Shown piece after piece: positions 7,805-14,985 of a stretch of 64,000 bases of DNA. The translations under genes were made by a program, and so were the position numbers. How positions within the stretch are numbered: the stretch's first letter is position 1; each line of letters opens with the position of its first letter. The notes below the pieces were generated by a model that saw nothing but the letters and a program-made list of their open reading frames with translations, was not told where the DNA came from and ran no database searches. The DNA comes from JBGRQA01 sp041725895 (lineage in GTDB: Bacteria > Bacteroidota > Bacteroidia > Bacteroidales > Marinifilaceae): positions 186,001-250,000 of the forward strand of contig JBGRQA010000005.1 in the NCBI GenBank assembly GCA_041725895.1, in the 5' to 3' direction.

Positions 7805-8509
7805 TTAAAAAATACTCCCTACCTTTTTAAGAGCCTTTACATCTAAAATTCGAATCTTCCGTCCACTTAGTTCTATCATTTTATCGGATTTAAACTCGGA
7901 TAGAAGACGGATCACAGATTCGGTAGCGGTCCCTACCATATTGGCCATTTCTTCGCGTGTAAGCGAAATTAAGAGGGTTTTATCATCAGACAGGCCAAAT
8001 GTATCCATGAGTAGGATAAGAACTTCAGCCAATCGCTCACGAACCGATTTCTGAGCGATATCGGTTATGTAATTGTTGGATTCGCCCAACTCCCTACAGG
8101 TAATCTGCATAAGTTCCAGAGAGAAGTTAGGATTGGATTGAATCAAATGGGAGAGAACATTACCGGGGATAAAACAAAGAACTGCATCTTCAATAACTTT
8201 GGACGATGTACAAGCTCTTTCCTGACTTAAAACAGATCGAAATCCAATCAAATCACCGCCCTTGGCAAAACGAATAATTTGTTCCTTTCCCTCGATTCCC
8301 GTTTTGTAAATCTTTAAAATACCCGAATAGATAAAGAAACAGCCATTTGCACGACTGCCTTCAGTATATACAACACTGCCTCTTTTAAAAAACTCACAAT
8401 TGTCATCCAGAAATAGATAATTCAATTCATCAACAGATAGATTGCGAAAAGTTTTTGAGAACTTCTCTGCACATTGATCACAATTGGGAAGACTTGCTGC
8501 CTGCTTCAT
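7805..8509 (-). CDS. Crp/Fnr-family transcriptional regulator
   Basis: 234 residues: a cyclic-nucleotide-binding-type beta barrel (about 25-140, with FKRGSVVYTEGS and GDLIGFRS), a dimer helix and a C-terminal HTH (LISLTREEMANMVGTATESVIRLLSEF). CDQC near the N-terminus (C10, C13) and further cysteines recall Fnr-like proteins that bind an Fe-S cluster, but the full set is not clear, so oxygen sensing is only possible. It is divergent from an OsmC gene, with a 9-base dyad (8603-8624) between them that may be its operator. Confidence 0.88.
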   Translation of the reverse strand: MKQAASLPNCDQCAEKFSKTFRNLSVDELNYLFLDDNCEFFKRGSVVYTEGSRANGCFFIYSGILKIYKTGIEGKEQIIRFAKGGDLIGFRSVLSQERACTSSKVIEDAVLCFIPGNVLSHLIQSNPNFSLELMQITCRELGESNNYITDIAQKSVRERLAEVLILLMDTFGLSDDKTLLISLTREEMANMVGTATESVIRLLSEFKSDKMIELSGRKIRILDVKALKKVGSIF

Positions 8510-8602
8510 TCGAAACTTCCAAATATTAAGGCTGTCACTCCACGAGCAACACCCTGCCAGTTAAACGTAAAATTAGACAATAAATTCACCGGCTAACCCA
8601 CT

Positions 8603-8624
8603 AATCAATTCAAGGGAATTGATT
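8603..8624. promoter_or_regulatory. Perfect dyad between Crp/Fnr and OsmC genes
   Basis: AATCAATTC and GAATTGATT separated by AAGG, a perfect 9-base inverted repeat in the 223-base divergent region. Symmetry fits a dimeric Crp/Fnr-type regulator, but the half-sites are arranged differently from the textbook TTGAT-N4-ATCAA box. Confidence 0.4.
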
Positions 8625-8732
8625 ATTTTTCTACTTTCATAAAGGTCACCACACCTTTGTCGGTTTTAGCTCTAAATATACAAATTAAACTTAGATATTT
8701 GCAACTAGAAAACACTCTAAACATAAGAAAAA

Positions 8733-9149
8733 ATGAAGCATACTGTAAACATGACCTGGCTTGGAAATATGGCATTCGAAACGGAAATGGATGGACATAA
8801 GGTAATAACTGATGGCAGCATTGAAAATGGAGGAGATAACAAAGGTCCTCGACCTAAGGCGTTAATGTTAACAGCACTGGCGGGTTGCACGGGAATTGAC
8901 ATGGCTCTTATTCTAAAAAAAATGAGAGTAGAGGTACAAGATATGAACGTAAGTGTAGAAGGAGAATTAAGCGAAGAACAACCTCAATACTACACAAAAA
9001 TGCATGTTATCTATGAATTTTGGGGGCAGGATTTACCAAAACATAAAATCGAAAGAGCCGTTAAGCTATCGGAAGAAGAATATTGTGGAGTAAGTGCCCT
9101 TTATAAAAAGGCCATTGAAGTAACTTCGGAAATAGTATACCATGAATAA
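8733..9149 (+). CDS. OsmC family protein (peroxide-reducing or stress protein)
   Basis: 138 residues, full length for the OsmC/Ohr fold. Both family cysteines are present: C52 in GCTGIDMALIL and C118 in EEYCGVSALYKKA. In OsmC/Ohr proteins this pair reduces organic hydroperoxides. This one belongs to the short YhfA-like branch, whose substrate is uncertain. It is divergent from the Crp/Fnr gene and ends at a shared hairpin terminator. Confidence 0.9.
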   Translation: MKHTVNMTWLGNMAFETEMDGHKVITDGSIENGGDNKGPRPKALMLTALAGCTGIDMALILKKMRVEVQDMNVSVEGELSEEQPQYYTKMHVIYEFWGQDLPKHKIERAVKLSEEEYCGVSALYKKAIEVTSEIVYHE

Positions 9150-9155
9150 CAAAAA

Positions 9156-9180
9156 TGCCCCTGAATCGGCTTCAGGGGCA
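9156..9180. terminator. Bidirectional terminator between OsmC gene and pheS
   Basis: TGCCCCTGAA / TTCAGGGGCA, a 10-base-pair perfect stem with a 5-base loop, between convergent genes and flanked by A-rich and T-containing sequence. Confidence 0.85.
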
Positions 9181-9203
9181 CTTTAAATATTTTGTATAGT
9201 AAT

Positions 9204-10226
9204 TTAAAATCCTGCGGCAGTAAATTGCTCCAGGAAGCGGATATCATTCTCAAAGAATAAGCGTAGATCTTTGATTCCATACTTCAACATGGTAATCCGC
9301 TCAACACCCATCCCCAGTGCAAAACCAGTGTATTTCTTGCTGTCGATACCGTTCAGTTCCATAACATTTGGATCAACCATACCACAACCCAGAATTTCCA
9401 ACCATCCGGTTCCCTTACAAACATTACATCCTTTTCCTCCACACAACGAACAGGTTACATCCACCTCTGCCGATGGCTCAGTAAATGGGAAATAGGAAGG
9501 ACGCAAGCGAATTTCGGTTTTCTCACCAAAGAACTCCTTAGCAAAATAGGTAAGTGTTTGCTTTAAGTCCGCAAAAGAAACATTCTCATCAATATACAGA
9601 CACTCAATTTGATGGAAAATACAGTGCGCACGGGCTGAAATGGCTTCGTTACGAAATACTCGACCAGGAGTCAGGCAACGAATAGGTAGCTCCATTTCCT
9701 CCATATCATGAGCCTGCACCGAAGAAGTATGGGTACGAAGCAGAATATCTGGATTTTTCTCGATAAAAAAAGTATCCTGCATATCACGAGCCGGATGCTC
9801 TTCGGGGAAGTTCAACGCAGAGAAATTGTGCCAATCATCTTCAATTTCTGGTCCTTCGGAGATCGTAAAGCCTAAACGAGTAAAAATATCGATGATTTCA
9901 TTCTTTACTAGAGAAAGAGGATGACGAGAACCCAATTTTACAGGATCACCAGGCAGGGTAAGATCCATTCCGGATTTGCCAACCTCACCGGTGCAAAAAC
10001 TCTCTTTCAACTCATTCACCTTATCCATAGCTGCAGTTTTAAGCACATTCAATGCTTGTCCTACGGCTTTTTTCTGTTCGTTGGGTACAGTTTTAAAATC
10101 AGTGAACAATGCTGCAATGGTTCCCTTTTTACTAAGGTGCTTTATTCTGAATTGTTCTACCTCTTCAAGTGTGGTAGCTGAAAATCCGTTCAGCTCCTCC
10201 TGTAATTCTTTTATCTTATCTAACAT
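9204..10226 (-). CDS. pheS: Phenylalanine--tRNA ligase alpha subunit
   Basis: 340 residues, full length. The N-terminal coiled-coil (about 1-90) binds tRNA. The class II catalytic core has GFTISEGPEIEDDWHNF, then LLRTHTSSVQ (motif 2 area) and FALGMGVERITMLKYGI (motif 3). A cysteine-rich insert CSLCGGKGCNVCKG is common in this enzyme in many bacteria. It charges tRNA-Phe together with PheT, which is not in the window. The ATG at 10224-10226 gives the normal start. Confidence 0.98.
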   Translation of the reverse strand: MLDKIKELQEELNGFSATTLEEVEQFRIKHLSKKGTIAALFTDFKTVPNEQKKAVGQALNVLKTAAMDKVNELKESFCTGEVGKSGMDLTLPGDPVKLGSRHPLSLVKNEIIDIFTRLGFTISEGPEIEDDWHNFSALNFPEEHPARDMQDTFFIEKNPDILLRTHTSSVQAHDMEEMELPIRCLTPGRVFRNEAISARAHCIFHQIECLYIDENVSFADLKQTLTYFAKEFFGEKTEIRLRPSYFPFTEPSAEVDVTCSLCGGKGCNVCKGTGWLEILGCGMVDPNVMELNGIDSKKYTGFALGMGVERITMLKYGIKDLRLFFENDIRFLEQFTAAGF

Positions 10227-10337
10227 TTTTTACACGTTTAGTAATCTCGTTTGGCTTGCAAAGTTACGAAAAAGTTTTTTTTGAGATTATCTGTTTCACT
10301 TTTAATCCTTTCAAACCATTAAGGGGTGAAAGCGATA

Positions 10338-11168
10338 TCAGTACTTTAAAATCTTAACCTTAATGGTCACATCCTTATAGGGGCGATCGTTTGGGTCTGT
10401 TTTCAAGGCTGCAATACGGTCAATTACATCAAATCCTTTCACCACCTCCCCAAAAACAGTATAATTCCCATCCAAATGGGGCACTCCACCTACAGTAGTA
10501 TAGGCTTTCCTTTGTTCCGGGCTAAATATCAGTCTCCCAGGATCACTGTTGTAATCAAAATTGATGGAGGATTTTATACTATTCGCTAATTTTCTGAATT
10601 CTTCAACACTCTTCTCCTTTTTCAGAGAATCGAGAATTGCTCTTTTCCGGGGAGTTAAATAGCGCTTCACAATCTTTTTTCGTAGAGGCACATTCACCTC
10701 TTTTTCCATAAGATTTAATTCCTTTTCGGAATATACTCTACCATGAGCGATATAGAATTGGGAAACATCCGATTCCTTGAAAATATTCACTTTATCGGGT
10801 TGGCGGGGGGCTGCCAAGGCCCCTTTCTTATGGAAATATTGTGGCTTGAATTCCGATTCAATGGTCCGGTTTGCTGCTCCATAGCCAATCAGAGCCCCCG
10901 GGGCGGCATTCCTTGAATCCTGTGATCCTCCCTGGAGCACAAAACCTTTTATTACCCTGTAAAAAAGGGTCCCGTCAAAATGCTTGTTCTCTATTAACTG
11001 CAAGAAATTCTTACGGTGTTTCGGGGTATCTTTGTAAAGCACCAATTCAATATTCCCAAAATTACTTTGAATTTGAACAAGAGTTCTATCATCTTTCTGA
11101 GCCGAACAAACTGCAAGCATGCAAAATAGGAAGACGAATAAAAAACTAACTGCTTTTCTCTTCACCAT
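10338..11168 (-). CDS. Cyclophilin-type peptidyl-prolyl isomerase, exported
   Basis: About 276 residues from the ATG at 11166-11168, chosen because a signal peptide (KRKAVSFLFVFLFCMLAVCSA) starts there; an upstream start at 11219 would put 17 residues before it. The cyclophilin domain has FDGTLFYRVIKGFVLQGG, SQFYIAHG and the C-terminal NYTVFGEVVKGFDVIDRIA. A basic insert of about 70 residues in the middle is shared with the neighbouring paralogue. It should catalyse proline isomerisation of exported proteins. Confidence 0.9.
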   Translation of the reverse strand: MVKRKAVSFLFVFLFCMLAVCSAQKDDRTLVQIQSNFGNIELVLYKDTPKHRKNFLQLIENKHFDGTLFYRVIKGFVLQGGSQDSRNAAPGALIGYGAANRTIESEFKPQYFHKKGALAAPRQPDKVNIFKESDVSQFYIAHGRVYSEKELNLMEKEVNVPLRKKIVKRYLTPRKRAILDSLKKEKSVEEFRKLANSIKSSINFDYNSDPGRLIFSPEQRKAYTTVGGVPHLDGNYTVFGEVVKGFDVIDRIAALKTDPNDRPYKDVTIKVKILKY

Positions 11169-11337
11169 GACTGTAATTAATTTAGATAAAAGAGATTGAA
11201 CCAATGTGTACAATCTCAAATTTCACCCGAATATAAAAATGCACAATGGGCTTTCCAAATAATCCTCTCTTCCTTCCCTAAAAGAATGGCTCCGAGAGAG
11301 ATTTTCCCGAAGCCAAACTTGAATGAATTCAACTATC

Positions 11338-12165
11338 TTATTGCAAAACTTTAATTGTCATTTCGATATCCTTTAAAGGTCTGTCAAAAGGATCTTTCTC
11401 TACGGCAGCAATTTTATCGATTATTTCGAGTCCTTCTATAACTTCTCCGAAAACAGTGTAATTTCCATCCAAATGGGGAATCCCACCTATTGTGGTATAA
11501 GCTTTTCGTTGCGCTTCGGTCAATATTAGTTTTTCATCATTCATCAGAGAATCCACCATCTGTGGCATTTTCCCCTGGAAATCAGCAATTTTCAACATCT
11601 CTCCCTCCTCTTGCCATTTCATCAACTGGGTGCTGTATTTATTTCGCAAACGGTCAAAAATGGCAGCTCTTCTTCGGTTGTTGATTTTTACGACCAATGA
11701 ATCCAATTCTCCGGAACGATACACTTTCCCTTGGGCAATATAGAATTGGGAACCGGCTGATTTCTTTTGGGGATTCACATTATCCCCTTCCCGGGCCGCA
11801 GCAATAACTCCTCTTTTATGAAATAGTTCCTTTTTGAATTCAGCAGGCAATTGATAACCTGGGCCGCCTTCCCCTAAACGGGCACCCGGTTCTGCTGTTT
11901 TCGAATCCGGATCTCCCCCCTGAATCATAAATCCATTGATTACCCGGTGAAACAGAGTTCCATTAAAAAACTCAGCCTTAGTGAGTTTCACAAAATTATC
12001 ACGATGAACAGGTGTTTCGTCGTAAAGTCGAATTTTCATATCTCCAAATTCAGTGGATACCTGAATTATCCTGTTGGTTTGATCAGTCTTAGACGCAGGT
12101 TTGTTGTTGGATTTACAAGATGTAATTAACAACACAAAAAGCAGTAAGTAAATGTAGTTTTTCAT
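11338..12165 (-). CDS. Cyclophilin-type peptidyl-prolyl isomerase, lipoprotein
   Basis: 275 residues. The signal peptide ends LLFVLLITSCKS, a clear lipobox. The cyclophilin core has FNGTLFHRVINGFMIQGGDP, SAGSQFYIAQG and NYTVFGEVIEGLEIIDKIA, with the same mid-domain insert as the gene downstream. The two are tandem paralogues 170 bases apart. Likely an envelope-anchored folding factor. Confidence 0.92.
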   Translation of the reverse strand: MKNYIYLLLFVLLITSCKSNNKPASKTDQTNRIIQVSTEFGDMKIRLYDETPVHRDNFVKLTKAEFFNGTLFHRVINGFMIQGGDPDSKTAEPGARLGEGGPGYQLPAEFKKELFHKRGVIAAAREGDNVNPQKKSAGSQFYIAQGKVYRSGELDSLVVKINNRRRAAIFDRLRNKYSTQLMKWQEEGEMLKIADFQGKMPQMVDSLMNDEKLILTEAQRKAYTTIGGIPHLDGNYTVFGEVIEGLEIIDKIAAVEKDPFDRPLKDIEMTIKVLQ

Positions 12166-12184
12166 AGTATTATTTTATTTATTC

Positions 12185-12538
12185 TTAATCTTCAACCAGA
12201 TATCCATTCTCCTTAAAATACTCAACAATGGATGATTTTAACAACTGTTGCGCTTTATCTTTAGAAAATGAGGGCAAAAGTTTATTTCTCTCAAAAACCG
12301 GCCAATTATCTTCATCGACTCCAGTTTGGGTATAGTAATTCCACCGCATAAACAATTTACAGGTGGCCAAATCAATTAAATCTGTTTTCTCTTGCTTGGT
12401 ATATGATTTTTCAAATCCTTTTCCTCGCTCCTGAATACCGATGAGTAGCAACATTCCATTCAAATCGGCATCCACATCAAACTCTACAGATACTTTATAG
12501 AGCAATTTATTCCAATCTCTCTCCAAATTACTTTCCAT
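12185..12538 (-). CDS. Conserved hypothetical protein
   Basis: 117 residues, soluble, mostly alpha-helical, with MLLLIGIQERGKGFEKSYTKQEK in the middle. I recognise no domain of known function. It ends 19 bases before the lipoprotein cyclophilin on the same strand, so it is probably the first gene of that operon. Confidence 0.75.
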   Translation of the reverse strand: MESNLERDWNKLLYKVSVEFDVDADLNGMLLLIGIQERGKGFEKSYTKQEKTDLIDLATCKLFMRWNYYTQTGVDEDNWPVFERNKLLPSFSKDKAQQLLKSSIVEYFKENGYLVED

Positions 12539-12628
12539 AGCTAATTTTTTTTTGAACCTTAAAATTACAGATTATTCGATATTTAGGGTGCTTCAGCGAT
12601 TTTTTTTTTCAGTTTTTTAATTTTTTAA

Positions 12629-12660
12629 TTTGCGTATAAAGAAATTCCCACTTATATTTG
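12629..12660 (+). promoter_or_regulatory. Bacteroidota-type promoter of the tRNA-Val pair
   Basis: TTTG at 12629-12632, 20 bases, TATATTTG at 12653-12660. This matches the known Bacteroidota sigma consensus (TTTG, about 19-21 bases, TAnnTTTG). The tRNA begins 20 bases later. Confidence 0.75.
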
Positions 12661-12679
12661 CATCGCTTTTAAGAGGAAA

Positions 12680-12757
12680 GGGCGGTTAGCTCAGTTGGTT
12701 CAGAGCACTTGGTTTACACCCAAGGGGTCATAGGTTCGAATCCTATACCGCCCACCA
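12680..12757 (+). tRNA. tRNA-Val (anticodon TAC), CCA encoded
   Basis: 75-base cloverleaf plus encoded CCA. Acceptor GGGCGGT pairs with ACCGCCC, the T-loop is GGTTCGAATCC and the anticodon loop is TTTACAC with anticodon TAC. Discriminator A at 12754 is followed by CCA. Confidence 0.97.
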
Positions 12758-12782
12758 GATTGAAATAAAATCCTCCCATTTC

Positions 12783-12857
12783 GGGCGATTAGCTCAGTTG
12801 GTTCAGAGCACTTGGTTTACACCCAAGGGGTCATAGGTTCGAATCCTATATCGCCCA
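12783..12857 (+). tRNA. tRNA-Val (anticodon TAC), CCA not encoded
   Basis: Nearly identical to the first copy. The acceptor is GGGCGAT paired with ATCGCCC, a compensatory base-pair change relative to its neighbour, which supports a functional stem. The 3' end is followed by CAC, so CCA must be added after transcription. Confidence 0.97.
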
Positions 12858-12861
12858 CACA

Positions 12862-12886
12862 AGCATGATACTAAAAGTATCATGCT
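12862..12886 (+). terminator. Intrinsic terminator behind the tRNA pair
   Basis: AGCATGATAC / GTATCATGCT with a 5-base loop, followed by eight T. Confidence 0.92.
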
Positions 12887-13213
12887 TTTTTTTTATCATT
12901 CAATTCGGGAATAACCACCTCCGCCCGAAATTCTAAACTATAAACCAATCTTCTTATTTTTGATTCTATTTTTAGACTGTCTTTGACAAGATAATATTGA
13001 ATCGAACAAATCTCAAAGATTAATACTATATTGTGACTGTTTATGTTAATGAAAGCAAACTACTCATGTATAAAAGCATATTATTGATAAAAAATAAGCT
13101 TTTAATAATCATCATTAAATAAGATGGTTATCATTCCACAATCGCGTTTTTTTATATTTTTTTTCAAGTTAAGGGTTACCTTTTAGTCAAAAGGAGAATA
13201 AAGGGGTAGAAAT
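12887..13213. other. Intergenic region before the sigma gene
   Basis: AT-rich sequence without a gene. Its only clear element is copy A of the two-part promoter-like motif at the right end. Confidence 0.5.
13173..13207 (+). promoter_or_regulatory. Two-part promoter-like element, copy A (before ECF sigma gene)
   Basis: GGGTTACCTTTT (13173-13184), 11 bases, GAATAAAGGGGT (13196-13207). It ends only 6 bases before the ATG of the sigma gene. Blocks GGTTACC and AATAAAGG are about 16 bases apart, as expected for -35 and -10 elements of an ECF sigma promoter. If so, the transcript would start at or almost at the ATG. Confidence 0.85.
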
Positions 13214-13774
13214 ATGGATTACACTACCGAAGCAATACTCGAGGGTATCAGTAGAAGCAATAACGATGTATTAAAATACGTATACAGCAAGTTTTACCCA
13301 AGTATTAGAAACTTTATAGAAAATAATAATGGAAATGAAGAGGACGCACGTGATCTTTTTCAAGAGGCCATTATTGTAATCTATCGTAAAATGAAAAAAG
13401 AACCTCTGGTTCTCAATTGTAACTTTAAAACCTATATCTATTCGGTTTGTAAGTTACTATGGCTAAAACAACTGGAGAAACGAAGACAAAACAATGAGGT
13501 CTCCGACGATTCCCTATTGGATAACCGTTTGGACGAAGTAACCCAAAACTGGGAGGAAACGGAACGATACAGGTTGTATCAGAAACACTTCCTTCGACTG
13601 GGAGACGATTGCCAAAAAGTTCTTCGACTCTCCCTAGAGAAAGTCTCCCTGAAGAAAATAGCCGAAATTATGGGCTACAAAGGGGAAAAATATGCGAAAA
13701 AAAGAAAATTTCAGTGTAAACAACAACTTGTGGAAAGTATAAAAAATGATAACCAATATAATGAAGTACAATGA
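13214..13774 (+). CDS. ECF-type RNA polymerase sigma factor
   Basis: 186 residues. The sigma-2 region (about 15-80) has NEEDARDLFQEAIIVIYRKM and FKTYIYSVCKLLWLKQLEK. The sigma-4 region (about 120-175) has DDCQKVLRLSLEKVSLKKIAEIMGY, then a basic recognition helix with YAKKRKFQCKQQL. There is no region 1 or 3, as in ECF sigmas. Its stop overlaps the next start codon (ATGA), so the two are translationally coupled. It carries copy A of the promoter-like motif, which suggests self-activation, a common ECF property. It is transcribed against its replichore direction (lagging strand) if the origin is near 21.5 kb. Confidence 0.92.
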   Translation: MDYTTEAILEGISRSNNDVLKYVYSKFYPSIRNFIENNNGNEEDARDLFQEAIIVIYRKMKKEPLVLNCNFKTYIYSVCKLLWLKQLEKRRQNNEVSDDSLLDNRLDEVTQNWEETERYRLYQKHFLRLGDDCQKVLRLSLEKVSLKKIAEIMGYKGEKYAKKRKFQCKQQLVESIKNDNQYNEVQ

Positions 13775-14523
13775 TGAATGAAAAGTTAAATTTTGAACGA
13801 ATCGAGGAATTTCTGGATGGGGACTTAACCGGAGATGAATTGATGGAATTCGAACAGGATCTACTCGACGATTCCGACCTACAAATGGAGTTAGACCTTC
13901 ATGAAGAAATCAATATGGCAATCATGGAGGATGACGTTATGGACCTACGGGCGAAACTGGAAGCCATAGAACCTCCTGCAAGTGATAAGAAGAGACGATT
14001 ATCACTATTCCTAGGAAAATGGCAATTGGCTGCAGCATCGTTAATCCTAATGATTGGTATTAGTAGCTTGTTCTACCTGTTGGGAGACCGCACCTATACC
14101 AATGAGGAAATCTACAGCAGTTACTACAAACCGTACAATGTTGTTATCAACACCCGTTCTGCTGAAGGAAGTACCAATGACATACTGGTAAATGCCTTGC
14201 AAAGTTACGAAGCAAAAGACTACCGGACTGCATTGAGCTTATTCAAAGATGTTCTTGACAAAGACAGCTTGAATGTTACCGGAAACTTCTATTCAGGAGT
14301 TTCAAACATCGAAATTAAAGAGTATGATGCCGCGAATGTAAACTTTACTCGTGTAATCAAACATAAAAACAATTTATTCCTGGAGCAATCAGAATGGAAT
14401 TTAGCCTTCTGTTACCTCATGACAGAAGAAAAAGAAAAAGCAATTAAGCAATTTCAATACATAGCAGCAAGCAACAGCTACTACAAGTCCAAAGCCCAGG
14501 AGATTTTAAATAAGCTGGAATAG
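13771..14523 (+). CDS. Membrane anti-sigma-like protein with TPR C-terminus
   Basis: 250 residues, overlapping the sigma gene by 4 bases. The N-terminal part (about 1-60, FERIEEFLDGDLTGDELMEF) looks like the cytosolic sigma-binding region of anti-sigma factors, though without a zinc-binding Cys/His set. One membrane helix follows at about 90-108 (WQLAAASLILMIGISSLFYL). The outside part has at least three TPR units (ALQSYEAKDYRTALSLFKDV, SNIEIKEYDAANVNFTRVI, LAFCYLMTEEKEKAIKQFQY). It probably holds the sigma factor at the membrane and senses a protein or peptide through the TPRs (inference). The first codons are ATGATG, so the start is at 13771 or 13774. Confidence 0.85.
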   Translation: MMNEKLNFERIEEFLDGDLTGDELMEFEQDLLDDSDLQMELDLHEEINMAIMEDDVMDLRAKLEAIEPPASDKKRRLSLFLGKWQLAAASLILMIGISSLFYLLGDRTYTNEEIYSSYYKPYNVVINTRSAEGSTNDILVNALQSYEAKDYRTALSLFKDVLDKDSLNVTGNFYSGVSNIEIKEYDAANVNFTRVIKHKNNLFLEQSEWNLAFCYLMTEEKEKAIKQFQYIAASNSYYKSKAQEILNKLE

Positions 14524-14985
14524 ATTACTTTTCATTCATCGTCAAATATAGAAAGCCGTTTGATCACAATCGAACGGCTTTTTCTTTGCTTACACCTTAC
14601 ATAAAATTAAACCACATGCCACACGAAACTGTAGTGCTATTCATCCCTTAATAAATCGAATTATAGATACTTGTATTATTAAACAATCAGTTCATCAACT
14701 GACAGTCTCGAAATGTCCGAACACAAAATAGAAGAATGTCTTCCGGCAATTTGTCAACCTCCCCGTCTAGCAAAATAGAACCGTAATCCTTTATATCATT
14801 GTGATTCAAATACTATTTTGTGAAGTCGAAAGATATGGATTATTGCTCTGCAAAAATGGAAAGTGATTCGATCCTAAACCAAACATGAAATGGCATACTT
14901 ACCATATCCTTTTGTTAATGTATTTTTTATTCAGTTAAATATTCTATAGCTTTCATATTGAACTGGCATTTACAAGTATTGCAAT
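14524..14985. other. Intergenic region between anti-sigma gene and TPR-CHAT gene
   Basis: 462 bases between convergent genes. Contains the terminator at 14552-14581. The rest is C- and A-rich without a plausible gene, repeat or RNA that I can recognise. Confidence 0.5.
14552..14581 (+). terminator. Intrinsic terminator of the sigma/anti-sigma operon
   Basis: AAAGCCGTTTGAT / ATCGAACGGCTTT, a 13-pair stem (one G-T pair) with a 4-base loop, then further T. Confidence 0.9.

Noticed and set aside
1..8000. Recently acquired mobile island
   Set aside because: No integrase, transposase, att repeats or tRNA junction were seen beside the peptide genes.
9976..10284. Plus-strand frames opposite pheS
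   Set aside because: Antisense of a highly conserved gene.
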